Shown here: piece by piece, positions 1 to 9,149 of the stretch
Layout: every line of letters starts with the position of its first letter
Position numbering within the stretch: position 1 is the stretch's first letter
Source: Acidimicrobiales bacterium
GTDB lineage: Bacteria; Actinomycetota; Acidimicrobiia; Acidimicrobiales; Aldehydirespiratoraceae
Reading direction: 5' to 3'
NCBI GenBank assembly: GCA_029247365.1
Contig: JAQWLJ010000014.1
Span: forward strand, 62,001-126,000
DNA: 64,000 bases
Made by a program: the position numbers and the translations under genes
Notes under the pieces: generated by a model
The model's database searches: none
What the model was told of the DNA's origin: nothing
Seen by the model: the letters and a program-made list of their open reading frames with translations, nothing else

Positions 1-1
1 C

Positions 2-166
2 GATCTCGCCGAGATCGTCACCGCTGAAGTCGCCATGGGCCCCTACGACGTGATCGCCCGTGCCGAGGCGTCCGACATGGACCAACTCGGTGGCGTCGTT
101 GTCAACGCCGTCGGCACCATCCCGGGCGTCGAACGCACCCTGCTCTGCCCGATCGTCCGCCTCTGA
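2..166 (+). CDS. Lrp/AsnC ligand-binding domain protein, C-terminal part (5' end outside window)
   Basis: The reading frame is open from the window edge and ends at TGA 164-166. The 54 visible residues end in a G-P-Y-D-V...G-V...R-T-x-L-C-P-I-V pattern, as in the effector-binding (RAM/AsnC_trans_reg) domain of Lrp/AsnC proteins. Actinobacteria also have stand-alone proteins of about 80 residues with only this domain. Without the 5' end it cannot be told whether a DNA-binding HTH precedes it. It overlaps the next gene by 4 bases (CTGA), which suggests co-translation. Confidence 0.7.
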   Translation, partial: DLAEIVTAEVAMGPYDVIARAEASDMDQLGGVVVNAVGTIPGVERTLLCPIVRL

Positions 167-1275
167 CTGGGCCTCGCTTCCGCGCCGATCATGTCGGCAG
201 TCTGCTGCGGCCTGCAGAGCTCGTCGCCGCTCGGGCCGAACATGTCGCTCCCGCTCAACTCCGTGGCGGTGGCGAACTCAGAGCGCTCGAAGATCAGCTG
301 ATCGCCGAGGTCGCTGCCATGCAGGCCGAGCTCGGACTGCCGCTTGCGACCGACGGCGAGTTCCGCCGTTCGTTCTGGCACTACGACTTCCTCGATCGAC
401 TCGACGGCGTCGCCGTTGAGTATCGACCGTCAACGAGCGGCCTGCAGTTCGAGGGAACGACGCTTCGGCCCTTTTACCCAACGATCACTGGGTCGATCGA
501 TTTCCCGGCCGACCATCCGATGCTCGATCACTTCCGCTCGCTCGCTGCGGTCTGCTCGACCACGCCCAAGATTTCGATCCCCGGGCCGTCCACCGTCCAC
601 TTCCGAACTGCGGGTTCTGCGATCGCACCCGAGAAGTACAAAGACCTCGACGTGTTGTTTGACGACATCGCTGCGGCATATGCCAAAGCCCTCACCGCGT
701 TCTACGACGCAGGGTGTCGCTACTTGCAGATCGACGACATCTTCTTCGCCTACCTCTGTGACCCCGAGCAGCGCGCTGGCAAAGAGGCCGAAGGCTTCGA
801 CCCTGACGAGCTCATCATTCGCTACGCAGTAATGTTGGAGACCGCCATCGCAGGCCGGCCCGATGATTTGACCGTTGCGATGCACATGTGTCGCGGCAAC
901 TTCCGTTCGACTCATGCCGCTGCGGGTGGCTACGACCCTGCAGTTGACGCCATCTTCAATTCAACCACCGTCGACGTGTATTACATGGAGTACGACACCG
1001 AGCGGGCCGGCGGGCTCGAACCGCTCCGGATGCTTCCAGCTGGTGACAAGCGGATCATGCTCGGCCTGATCACCACCAAGACCCCTGAACTCGAATCGAT
1101 CGACGAGTTGGCGCGGCGGGTCGATGAGGCGACCCGCTACGTGGATCCCGACCAGCTTGGCATTGCCCCCCAATGCGGATTCGCGTCGACCGAGGAGGGC
1201 AATCTCCTGACCGAGTCCGATCAGCGCGCCAAACTCGACCTCGTCGTGCGCGCCGCCGACGCGATCTGGAGCTGA
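163..1275 (+). CDS. Cobalamin-independent methionine synthase C-terminal-domain protein (MetE-like)
   Basis: A stand-alone homologue of the MetE C-terminal catalytic barrel, about 370 aa, without the duplicated N-terminal half. The family's zinc/thiol site is complete: H241 and C243 (M-H-M-C), E276 (Y-Y-M-E) and C338 (P-Q-C-G-F). The typical N-terminus R-A-D-H-V-G-S-L-L-R-P is encoded at 181-213, so the first ATG (319) is too late. No ATG, GTG or TTG lies in frame above it. CTG at 163, overlapping the previous stop, is the best start. Methyl transfer to a thiol is expected from the family. Donor and acceptor are unknown, since short MetE-like proteins do not all make methionine. Confidence 0.8.
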   Translation: MTGPRFRADHVGSLLRPAELVAARAEHVAPAQLRGGGELRALEDQLIAEVAAMQAELGLPLATDGEFRRSFWHYDFLDRLDGVAVEYRPSTSGLQFEGTTLRPFYPTITGSIDFPADHPMLDHFRSLAAVCSTTPKISIPGPSTVHFRTAGSAIAPEKYKDLDVLFDDIAAAYAKALTAFYDAGCRYLQIDDIFFAYLCDPEQRAGKEAEGFDPDELIIRYAVMLETAIAGRPDDLTVAMHMCRGNFRSTHAAAGGYDPAVDAIFNSTTVDVYYMEYDTERAGGLEPLRMLPAGDKRIMLGLITTKTPELESIDELARRVDEATRYVDPDQLGIAPQCGFASTEEGNLLTESDQRAKLDLVVRAADAIWS

Positions 1276-1289
1276 CTCTTCCCTGCGAG

Positions 1290-1511
1290 CTACAGGTCGG
1301 GGGTGCTCATGTCGGCTTCGGAGCCGAGTTTGAGGCCAGTGGCTCGGCCTTCGGCATCGAGCTCGAAGTTGACCCGCTGGCCCTGACGGAGCATCCGGAA
1401 CAGCGAACCTTCGAGAGCGTCTGTAGCGAGGTCAATCTCAGCGAAGCCCGACTCGTTGATCAGCACGCCGTCGCCGGTTCCGGGGTCGTAGCTCTTGATC
1501 ACTCCCTGCAT
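1290..1511 (-). CDS. Cold-shock-domain-like small OB-fold protein
   Basis: A 73-aa protein whose beginning (M-Q-G-V-I-K-S-Y-D) and later Q-G-Q-R-V-N-F-E-L match a cold-shock domain. The RNA-binding motifs are degenerate: G-D-G-V-L-I stands where K-G-F-G-F-I is usual, and the V-F-V-H aromatic motif is missing. It may have lost canonical single-stranded nucleic-acid binding. The ATG at 1511 follows a TACGCT hexamer (reverse strand 1519-1524) by 7 nt, so the transcript is probably leaderless. It is divergent from the DAK2 gene. Confidence 0.65.
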   Translation of the reverse strand: MQGVIKSYDPGTGDGVLINESGFAEIDLATDALEGSLFRMLRQGQRVNFELDAEGRATGLKLGSEADMSTPDL

Positions 1512-1518
1512 GTGCCGC

Positions 1519-1565
1519 AGCGTAGCCCCACGGAGGTCACAGCGACGACGTGGGGCCGGTACGAT
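1519..1565. promoter_or_regulatory. Divergent pair of leaderless -10 elements
   Basis: TACGCT on the minus strand (1519-1524) serves the cold-shock-like gene and TACGAT on the plus strand (1560-1565) serves the DAK2 gene. Each lies 7-8 nt from its start codon, leaving no room for a Shine-Dalgarno site. The whole intergenic control region is 62 bp. Confidence 0.5.
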
Positions 1566-1573
1566 CGGGCGCC

Positions 1574-3217
1574 GTGTCCGCCAATGTCTTCGATGCCTCT
1601 GGTCTCCGCTCTGTGATCGAGGCCTTCAGCGCTGCACTCGCCGATCACCGCGAGGCGGTGAACAACCTGAACGTGTACCCGGTGCCCGACGGCGACACCG
1701 GTACCAACATGTCGCTCACGCTTCGCTCCGTATGCGAAGAACTCGCCGATGCCGACCCCGACATGGCATCGGTGTGTAGCGCGATCGCCCACGGCTCGCT
1801 CATGGGCGCCCGGGGCAACAGCGGCGTGATCATGTCGCAGATTCTCCGAGGATTTGCCGGCGTCGTGTCCACCGGCCCCGAAATCAGTGGCCGTGTGTTC
1901 GCGAGCGCTCTGGCGGCCGCAGCCGAAGGCGCCTACGGCGCAGTCGGAAACCCGGTTGAGGGCACGATCCTTACCGTCGTGCGCGAGTCGAGCGAGGCGG
2001 CCGTAGCGGCCGCCGACAGCGGGGCCAACCTCGTGGGTGTGCTCGACGCCGCCCGGAGTGAGGGTGGCGCTTCGCTCGAGCGCACACCGACGCTGCTCAA
2101 GGTATTGGCCGACGCTGGAGTAGTTGACGCTGGTGGAAGTGGCTTCCTGCTCTTCCTCGACGCTGCACTCAACGTGGCCGACGACCGACCGGTCCCCGAG
2201 TCGGATGTGCAGGCGCCGCCAGAGTTCGAGCTCAAGCGTCCTCAGGGCGACGGCCACGAGAAGTCGATCGCTGACCTGCGGTACGAGGTCATGTTCCTGC
2301 TCGACGCACCCGACGCCTCGATTGCTGGATTCAAGGCTGCGTGGGCTGAGGTTGGTGATTCGATTGTGGTGGTTGGTGGCGACGGCATCTTCAACTGCCA
2401 CATTCACTGCGACGACATCGGCGCTGCGATCGAGTGCGGCATCGACGTCGGTCACCCCCACAAGATCCGCGTGACCGACCTCCTCGAAGAACTCGAGGCG
2501 CAACAGGAAGAGGATTGGGTCGCAGCCGAGATCGGCGACGGTGAGCCAAAGGGTGACCCGGTGCCTACCGCAGTGGTGGCGGTGGCGGTCGGCGAAGGAG
2601 TCGTCTCGATTCTGAAGTCGATGGGCGTGCACGCAGTGGTCACGGGTGGGCAGTCCATGAACCCGTCCACGGCCGATCTCGTTGCCGCCGTCGAATCGGT
2701 GCCCGCGCCCGAGGTTGTGGTGTTGCCGAACAACAAGAACATCATCGCGGTCGCCGAGCAGATCGACGCGCAGACCAGCCGCACCGTTCGGGTCGTGCCC
2801 ACCCGAGGTATCGCAGAAGGTATCGCCAGCCTCATGGCCTACGACCCTCAGACAACAGCCGATGCTAACGCCGCCACTATGACCGACACCGCCTCGGGTG
2901 TGGTCGCCGGCGAGGTCACACAGGCCGTGCGCGAGTCGACGTCGGACGCAGGTCCGATCGCAGAGGGTGACTGGCTCGGCATTCGCCGTGAGGGCATCTG
3001 CGCGGTACAGCCGACGATGGCCGAGGCTGCCATCGAACTGCTCGATGTGATCCTCGACCGCGATCACGAGCTACTCACGATCATCGCTGGCGAGGACGCC
3101 GACGATGTCAGTACCGCCCAGATCGAGACCTGGATCGCCGAGCACCGCGGCGATGTGGAGGTCGAGATCCACGACGGTGGTCAGCCCCTGTACCCGTACT
3201 ACTTCGGGCTGGAGTAG
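1574..3217 (+). CDS. DAK2/FakA-type fatty-acid kinase family protein
   Basis: A 547-aa protein with an N-terminal DhaL (DAK2) ATP-binding domain. Its signature N-L-N-V-Y-P-V-P-D-G-D-T-G-T-N-M carries the Mg-nucleotide aspartates. A middle domain and a C-terminal DAK1-like domain follow, as in FakA/YloV proteins, which phosphorylate fatty acids bound to a FakB partner. No fakB is in the window. GTG 1574 is chosen over ATG 1550 because TACGAT lies 8 nt upstream and the protein then begins at the conserved region. It is followed 8 bp later by recG, a common neighbour of this family. Confidence 0.85.
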   Translation: MSANVFDASGLRSVIEAFSAALADHREAVNNLNVYPVPDGDTGTNMSLTLRSVCEELADADPDMASVCSAIAHGSLMGARGNSGVIMSQILRGFAGVVSTGPEISGRVFASALAAAAEGAYGAVGNPVEGTILTVVRESSEAAVAAADSGANLVGVLDAARSEGGASLERTPTLLKVLADAGVVDAGGSGFLLFLDAALNVADDRPVPESDVQAPPEFELKRPQGDGHEKSIADLRYEVMFLLDAPDASIAGFKAAWAEVGDSIVVVGGDGIFNCHIHCDDIGAAIECGIDVGHPHKIRVTDLLEELEAQQEEDWVAAEIGDGEPKGDPVPTAVVAVAVGEGVVSILKSMGVHAVVTGGQSMNPSTADLVAAVESVPAPEVVVLPNNKNIIAVAEQIDAQTSRTVRVVPTRGIAEGIASLMAYDPQTTADANAATMTDTASGVVAGEVTQAVRESTSDAGPIAEGDWLGIRREGICAVQPTMAEAAIELLDVILDRDHELLTIIAGEDADDVSTAQIETWIAEHRGDVEVEIHDGGQPLYPYYFGLE

Positions 3218-3225
3218 GACCGAGG

Positions 3226-5364
3226 GTGCCGGCCAGCGACCCGCCGTTGACGCTCCGGGATCTCCAAGCGATCCCGATCGGTCGGCTGCGCGGCGTCGGT
3301 GAAAAGAAAAGCGCGGCGCTCGTGGCGGCGGAGATCTCCTCCGTACTTGATTTGCTCACCCACTACCCGCGCCGGCACCTCGATCGAACGAGAGAGGCGT
3401 CGATCGGTGAACTCCGCAAGGGTGACGAGGCGACCGTCTTTGGCGAGGTCCGCAGCTCATCGACTCGGCAACTGAAAGGGCGCCGGACGCTCACCAACGT
3501 TGTGATCGGTGATGGCGACAATCAACTCTCGCTGACGTTCTTCAATCAGCGTTGGCGTGAGAAGCAGCTCACCCCGGGCATGACGGTGCTCGTGCACGGC
3601 AAGTGTGAGATCTACCGCGGCCAACGGCAGATGACCGGTCCGATCGTCGACCTGGTCGGCAACCAGACGGGCCGGATCGTGCCGGTCTACCCGCAGTCGG
3701 AGAAGTCTGGCCTGCTCACGCGAGACGTTGCGGCCTTTGTCGAAGAGGCACTCGCTCGCTGTCGGCCGCGCGGTTTTGACGACCCGGTGCCGGAGGCGGT
3801 GCTCAAGCGCTTCAACCTTGTCGACCGGGCCACCGCCATCTACGGCATTCACCAGCCCGAGTCGATGGCCCAGAAGGATGAGGCCCGCCGGCGTCTTGTT
3901 TTTGATGAGCTGCTGCGTGTGCAGTTGGAACTCGTGCGCCGGAAGCGCCGCATCGAGCGAGCGACCGCAGGGATCGTCCACGAAACCGCCGGGGAGCTGA
4001 CCGACCGGTTCATCGAGCGCCTGCCGTTTCCGTTGACCAACGCGCAACAACGTGCGATCAGTGAGATCGCCGGGGACCTTTCTCTCGGCCGGCCGATGCA
4101 TCGACTTCTGCAGGGCGACGTCGGCTCCGGCAAGACGCTGGTCGCCGTGCATGCGTTGCTCGTCGCCGTGCAGGGCGGTTACCAGGGCGCGTTGATGGCT
4201 CCGACCGAGGTGCTCGCCGAGCAGCACCACGCGAGTGTCACCGCAATGCTTGGCGATTTGTCGGTGCCCGATCCGGCGACCCTCATGGGCGATCGGCCGC
4301 TGCGGGTCGACGTATTGACCAATCGGGTCGGTGCTGCAGATCGTCGCAAGATCCTCGCCGACCTCGTACAGGGCAAAGTCGACATCGTTATCGGTACCCA
4401 CGCGCTGATCCAGGACAAGGTCGAATACGCGGCCCTCGGCGTCGTCGTGATCGATGAGCAGCACCGCTTTGGGGTCGAGCAGCGGGCAGCGCTTCGCGAC
4501 AAGGGTGATGTGGTGACCGCTCCGGATGTGCTGGTTATGACCGCTACGCCGATTCCGCGAACTGCAGCAATGACGGTCTACGGCGATCTCGACGTAAGCG
4601 TGCTCGACGAGCTGCCGCCTGGCCGCACCCCGATCGTGACGGAATGGGCCCGCGATGATGCAGCCGAAGACGCGGTGTGGGATGCCGTGCGGGCAGCCGC
4701 GATCGAAGGTCGACAGGCCTATGTGGTGTGCCCGCTGATCGACGAGTCGGAAGCCCTTGACGCCCGCTCGGCCGAGGACACTTACGCTGCGCTCCAGACC
4801 GCCGAACTCAACGGTCTCCGCCTCGGCCTACTGCACGGCCGAGTCACGGCGGCCGACAAGGACGAGGTCATGGGCGCGTTCCGGCGCGGCGAACTCGACG
4901 TCCTCGTCGCCACGACCGTCATTGAGGTCGGCGTTGATGTCCCAAACGCGACCGTGATGGTGATCCTCGACGCGGACCGGTTTGGCATCGCCCAGCTCCA
5001 CCAGCTTCGCGGCCGGGTCGGGAGAGGCGAGCACGCGAGCCGCTGCTACCTCGTCGGTGATCCGACGACGTCTGACGGCGAGTCCCGGCTCGAGGCGCTC
5101 GTTGCGTCGACTGATGGGTTTGAGCTGGCCGAGGTCGATCTCGAGCTCCGGGGTGAGGGGACGATCATGGGTGAGCGGCAGAAGGGCCGGAACGACCTCA
5201 AGCTTGCCTCGCTGCGTCGCGACAAGGAGTGGGTGGCAACAGCGAGGGAGGTCGCTATCGAGATCATCGATGTCGACGACGAACTCGCCCGCCATCCCGG
5301 CCTGGCCGACGAGCTCGATCTCGTGCTCGGCGACGAGGATGCTGAGTACCTGATGAAGGACTAG
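3226..5364 (+). CDS. recG: ATP-dependent DNA helicase RecG
   Basis: 712 aa, normal for RecG. It has an N-terminal wedge/OB domain (about 1-200), Walker A G-D-V-G-S-G-K-T (about 297-304), a D-E-Q-H box near 408, helicase motif V-M-T-A-T-P-I-P-R-T, and a C-terminal helicase domain ending in motif VI (L-R-G-R-V-G-R-G). RecG remodels stalled replication forks and branch-migrates Holliday junctions. GTG start 3226 lies 8 bp after the DAK2 gene, so the two are probably co-transcribed. Confidence 0.97.
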   Translation: MPASDPPLTLRDLQAIPIGRLRGVGEKKSAALVAAEISSVLDLLTHYPRRHLDRTREASIGELRKGDEATVFGEVRSSSTRQLKGRRTLTNVVIGDGDNQLSLTFFNQRWREKQLTPGMTVLVHGKCEIYRGQRQMTGPIVDLVGNQTGRIVPVYPQSEKSGLLTRDVAAFVEEALARCRPRGFDDPVPEAVLKRFNLVDRATAIYGIHQPESMAQKDEARRRLVFDELLRVQLELVRRKRRIERATAGIVHETAGELTDRFIERLPFPLTNAQQRAISEIAGDLSLGRPMHRLLQGDVGSGKTLVAVHALLVAVQGGYQGALMAPTEVLAEQHHASVTAMLGDLSVPDPATLMGDRPLRVDVLTNRVGAADRRKILADLVQGKVDIVIGTHALIQDKVEYAALGVVVIDEQHRFGVEQRAALRDKGDVVTAPDVLVMTATPIPRTAAMTVYGDLDVSVLDELPPGRTPIVTEWARDDAAEDAVWDAVRAAAIEGRQAYVVCPLIDESEALDARSAEDTYAALQTAELNGLRLGLLHGRVTAADKDEVMGAFRRGELDVLVATTVIEVGVDVPNATVMVILDADRFGIAQLHQLRGRVGRGEHASRCYLVGDPTTSDGESRLEALVASTDGFELAEVDLELRGEGTIMGERQKGRNDLKLASLRRDKEWVATAREVAIEIIDVDDELARHPGLADELDLVLGDEDAEYLMKD

Positions 5365-5544
5365 GCACAGCCGGCTATGGCTGCGAGCGAACCGGGGCTG
5401 CCGGCCTCGTGTTCTCGCCACTCACGTAGACTGGCCGATGAGGTGACTGTTGTTCGCGTCAGCGAGACCGCAGAGCGGATCTTCAACGAACTCCTCTCAC
5501 ATCCGCGCCGCCTGGAAATTGCGCGGCATAGGATTCGCGCAACT

Positions 5545-6333
5545 GTGACCGAACGCCGCATCCGCGATTTCTCACTGGACTTCTTCTCCCTTGCGGGTAA
5601 GCGGGCCATCGTCACCGGTGGCAATCGCGGGCTTGGACAGGCGTACGCCGTCGCGATGGCGAAGGCCGGGGCTGACATCTATATCCCGACAGTCGCCAAC
5701 GACGACGGCACCACAGGCGAACTCATCGAGGCCGAAGGTTGCCGATGCGAGATCGTGCATGCCGACCTGACCGTCGCCGGCACCCCAGCCGACGTGGTGC
5801 AGGGTTGCGTCGACGCGCTTGGTGGCGTCGACATCGTGGTCAACAATGCAGGAATCGGCATCAACGTCGATGACGTCCGCGACTTCGACCGCAGCAAGTG
5901 GGATCCGATGGTCGCGGTCAACCTGACTGCAGCGTTCGAGATGAGCCATGCGGTTTCGTCGATCTTCATCGAGCAAGGCAGCGGCAAGATCATCAACGTC
6001 TGTTCGATGTTCTCGTTCCTTGGCGGCCAACGTTCGCCGGCGTACGCAGCCACAAAGCACGGCATCGCTGGGCTCACCAAGGCTTACGCAGACGAACTTG
6101 GACCGTTCGGCGCCCAAGCGAACGGTATCGCGCCCGGCTACTTCGCCACCGAACTCACCACCGAGGCTCGAGCGAATCCCAAGTACAACAAGGCCGTGAT
6201 GGATCACGTGCCCGCCGGCGAGTGGGGTCAGGTTCAGGACCTCATGGGTGCTTGCGTGTTTCTTGCCAGCCGCGCTGCCGATTACGTCAACGGTCACGTG
6301 CTCGCCGTCGACGGCGGCTACCTCGTTCGCTAG
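5545..6333 (+). CDS. Short-chain dehydrogenase/reductase (KduD-like)
   Basis: A classical SDR of 262 aa with the cofactor motif T-G-G-N-R-G-L-G, the N-N-A-G motif and the catalytic Y-A-A-T-K. It ends with the usual V-N-G-H-x-L-A-V-D-G-G-Y. Closest in style to 2-deoxy-gluconate or gluconate dehydrogenases, but the substrate is not determinable. The start is uncertain: GTG 5545 has TAGGAT 10 nt upstream, and GTG 5443 has TAGACT 10 nt upstream, adding 34 residues. The shorter start fits the family. It is followed by an FAD-linked oxidase, suggesting a catabolic unit. Confidence 0.85.
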   Translation: MTERRIRDFSLDFFSLAGKRAIVTGGNRGLGQAYAVAMAKAGADIYIPTVANDDGTTGELIEAEGCRCEIVHADLTVAGTPADVVQGCVDALGGVDIVVNNAGIGINVDDVRDFDRSKWDPMVAVNLTAAFEMSHAVSSIFIEQGSGKIINVCSMFSFLGGQRSPAYAATKHGIAGLTKAYADELGPFGAQANGIAPGYFATELTTEARANPKYNKAVMDHVPAGEWGQVQDLMGACVFLASRAADYVNGHVLAVDGGYLVR

Positions 6334-6370
6334 CTCATCGCAGCCGAAACCCCCTAGGGAATCTCAAACT

Positions 6371-7828
6371 ATGAATCTCACCCGTGAAGCGATCGTCGAA
6401 GGACTGAGCGAATTGCTCGGTGCTGGCAAGGTCGATACCGACGAGCAGATGCTCAAAGAGAACAGCCTCGACCGCTACCGCAAGCTTGAGGACATCTTCG
6501 GTATCTACAACCTGCCGGTTCCCGCTGCCGTTGTTCGGGTCGAGAGCGCCGACGATGTTGCGGCGACCCTAGCGTTCTGCAATGAGCACGGGGTCAACGT
6601 CGTGCCAAAGACCGGTGGCACCGCCACCGAGGGCGGCCTCGAGACGATTGCTGAGAACTCGATCGTGCTCGACGGCAAGGGCATGAGCCAGATCGTCAAA
6701 ATCGACGAATTCAACATGCAGGCCACGGTCCAATGTGGGGTGAAGTTGCAGGACCTCGAGGATCAGGTACGGGCGCTCGGCCTCACCACCGGACACTCGC
6801 CGCAGTCGAAGCCAATTGCGATGTTCGGTGGTCTGGTCGCTACTCGCTCGATCGGCCAGTTCTCCACGCTGTACGGCGGCATTGAGGACATGGTCATGGG
6901 TCTCGAGGCGGTCCTGCCATCGGGCGAGATCGTGCGGATCAAGGACGTCCCCCGCCGCGCCGGTGGACCTGACATTCGCCACATCATCATCGGGAATGAA
7001 GGTGCCCTCTGCTACGTCACGGAGGTCACGGTGAAGCTCTTCAGCTTCTATCCCGAGCACAACCACTACCTGGGGTGGCGCATCGATGAAATGAAGCCAG
7101 GCTTCGAGATTCTGCGTGACGTCATGGCCGCGGGGTACAAACCGTCGGTTGCGCGTCTCTATGACGCCGAGGACGGTGCGCAGCACGGCTTCGACGCCTT
7201 CGCCGCTGGTCAGTGTGTGCTGATCTTCACGACGGAGGGCCCGGCAAGGGTCTCGCAGGCGACTGCTGATGGCATCGCCGAGATCGTGAACGCCCGCTCG
7301 GAGGTCTCCCCGGTCGATACGGCGATCATCAAGGAGTGGTTCGAGCATCTCAACTGGGGGCCCGAGAAGCTCGTGGAAGAACGTGAGTTCATCCGGGAGA
7401 ACATGCGGATGGGTTACACGACCGAGGTCTCTGGCAACTGGTCGATCATCAACGAGATCTACGAGAACGGCATCCGCCGGGTACGAGAAGAGTTCCCTCA
7501 TATCCCCGATGTCACGATGCTTGGTGGGCACTCGTCGCACAGCTACCAGACGGGCACGAATATGTATTTCGTGTACGACTACGACGTCGTGGACTGCACG
7601 ATCGAAGAGGAGCGCGAGAAGTACCACATCCCACTGAACGCGATCTTCGTTGAAGAGGCGCTGAAGGCCGGTGGCTCGATGTGCCACCACCACGGGATTG
7701 GCAAGTACCGCGCCCCGTGGACCGCCGAGGAGCACGGTTCGGCCTATCGCCTCATGCAGGGTTTAAAGGACGAGTTCGATCCCAACGGGATCATGAACCT
7801 TGGCTGTATCTACCCGGTTGGGGACTGA
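6371..7828 (+). CDS. FAD-linked oxidase (vanillyl-alcohol-oxidase/PCMH fold)
   Basis: 485 aa. The N-terminal FAD_binding_4 domain is recognisable from V-P-K-T-G-G-T-A-T-E-G-G near residues 77-88, then G-G-L-V-A-T-R-S-I-G-Q and I-I-G-N-E-G-A-L. The C-terminal FAD-oxidase domain ends F-D-P-N-G-I-M-N-L-G. Relatives oxidise alpha-hydroxyacids, phenols or alkyl-glycerone phosphates; the substrate here is unknown. ATG 6371 is the first start giving a family-like N-terminus, 37 bp after the SDR gene. The end overlaps the convergent MFS gene by 19 bp. Confidence 0.82.
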   Translation: MNLTREAIVEGLSELLGAGKVDTDEQMLKENSLDRYRKLEDIFGIYNLPVPAAVVRVESADDVAATLAFCNEHGVNVVPKTGGTATEGGLETIAENSIVLDGKGMSQIVKIDEFNMQATVQCGVKLQDLEDQVRALGLTTGHSPQSKPIAMFGGLVATRSIGQFSTLYGGIEDMVMGLEAVLPSGEIVRIKDVPRRAGGPDIRHIIIGNEGALCYVTEVTVKLFSFYPEHNHYLGWRIDEMKPGFEILRDVMAAGYKPSVARLYDAEDGAQHGFDAFAAGQCVLIFTTEGPARVSQATADGIAEIVNARSEVSPVDTAIIKEWFEHLNWGPEKLVEEREFIRENMRMGYTTEVSGNWSIINEIYENGIRRVREEFPHIPDVTMLGGHSSHSYQTGTNMYFVYDYDVVDCTIEEEREKYHIPLNAIFVEEALKAGGSMCHHHGIGKYRAPWTAEEHGSAYRLMQGLKDEFDPNGIMNLGCIYPVGD

Positions 7829-8967
7829 CCCGCCGGTCGTTCGGCGGCCACATAGACGGCAAGGGTGATCAGCCCGAGAGCTGAGGCAGTAGCCAGGGCG
7901 GTCGGCGCCGACCACTCGAGCATTGGAATGAACACGAGCGGACCGGCTGCGTGCCCAAAGAAACGGAACGCAAGCACGGAACTGAGGGCACCGCCCCGGT
8001 TCTCGGGAACTGCGATCGCTGCGAGGCGCTGGAGATTGAGCGGGATCAAGCCCACTACGGCCGACAGCAACAGCCACACGACAACGAACGCGGTGACCTC
8101 GCCGAAGAAGCCGAGCGTGGCACCGATCGAGGCTGTTGCGCCAAGGCTTAGTATCGAGGCACGCCGACCACCAAGGTGATCGATGGCCGTGCCCCAACGT
8201 GGGCTCGTCGCCATGGTGATGAGCCCGGAGGTGAGCAAGATCGTGCCCGCAGCAGACGAAGAAACGTCGAGTTGATCGCGTAGTCGCACCCCAACGAGCA
8301 CCGCCAGGCCAATTGGGCCAGCCGCTGCCGTGAACGCACCAAGCCATAGTCGCGTCATCGGGAGTCTGAAGAGGGGTCGGATCGGCGGTGCGTCAACCGA
8401 AGGTCGCGGCTCGCCAGGGGCGGGCCGAAGGCTGAGGAGGATCGACACCGCAGCGACGAGAACGAACGTCCATCGCCAATCGACCTCGGCCATGAGTCCA
8501 GACGCAAACGGAGCGGCCGCCGCTCCCGCCGCCTGGAACCCCGCGTAGACCCCAACCGCACGACCGAGCCGGCGCTCCTCAATGATCTCGGAGAGCCCGG
8601 CGATCAATAGCGGGGTGATGAAGGCGTTGGCGGCGCCCATGACAACTCGGGACGCGATGAACAGGCCGAGCGTTGGCGTGATCGCAGCCACGATCGAGGC
8701 CGTTGCGTAGACAAAGAACGTGATGCGCGTGACCCGCTTGCGTCCATAACGTTCCCCGATTGTGCCCGAGACGAGCAGGCACACTGCCATGGCGAAGAGG
8801 TAACCCGAGAACGACCATGTGACCGCAGTAGTCGAGGCGTCGAAGGAGTCGCGCAGTTCCGGGTAGATCGAGATGACGACCATCGTTCCGAATGGACCGA
8901 GGAACCCGCCGACGAGGAACGGCAGCGTTTCCCAAGTCAGCACCCGCTCGTCAGTCTGCCGGCTCAT
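7810..8967 (-). CDS. MFS transporter
   Basis: 385-aa integral membrane protein with about 12 hydrophobic segments. The loop after segment 2 carries G-E-R-Y-G-R-K-R, the major-facilitator signature. The second half has W-G-T-A-I-D-H-L-G-G-R-R at the equivalent position. Export or uptake cannot be decided; drug-efflux-like DHA1 members look similar. ATG 8967 is chosen because the following residues run directly into the first membrane segment. It is encoded opposite to the oxidase and kinase genes, and a role in the same sugar/polyol block is only inferred. Confidence 0.85.
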   Translation of the reverse strand: MSRQTDERVLTWETLPFLVGGFLGPFGTMVVISIYPELRDSFDASTTAVTWSFSGYLFAMAVCLLVSGTIGERYGRKRVTRITFFVYATASIVAAITPTLGLFIASRVVMGAANAFITPLLIAGLSEIIEERRLGRAVGVYAGFQAAGAAAAPFASGLMAEVDWRWTFVLVAAVSILLSLRPAPGEPRPSVDAPPIRPLFRLPMTRLWLGAFTAAAGPIGLAVLVGVRLRDQLDVSSSAAGTILLTSGLITMATSPRWGTAIDHLGGRRASILSLGATASIGATLGFFGEVTAFVVVWLLLSAVVGLIPLNLQRLAAIAVPENRGGALSSVLAFRFFGHAAGPLVFIPMLEWSAPTALATASALGLITLAVYVAAERPAGQSPTG

Positions 8968-9149
8968 CGAGGTGAGCCTCGCACGCCCGGACCGGGTCGG
9001 CCCATTTCCAGACGGCACCCACCGATCGAGCGGATTCGTGAAAAGGTGCCTGGGAAGGTTGCGGCATGCCCCGCCGCAAGGCCGTCCTCATCGCGGCCCC
9101 CGACGGCTGGATCGCCGCCATTGTTGCGCGACCGCTAGTTTGCTGCGCC

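Noticed and set aside
1499..3067. Long minus-strand open frame of 522 codons
   Set aside because: It lies antisense to the clear DAK2 gene and is an artefact of high GC and codon bias; the residues show no family pattern.
6569..7735. 388-codon minus-strand frame
   Set aside because: Antisense shadow of the FAD-linked oxidase, with no start signal.
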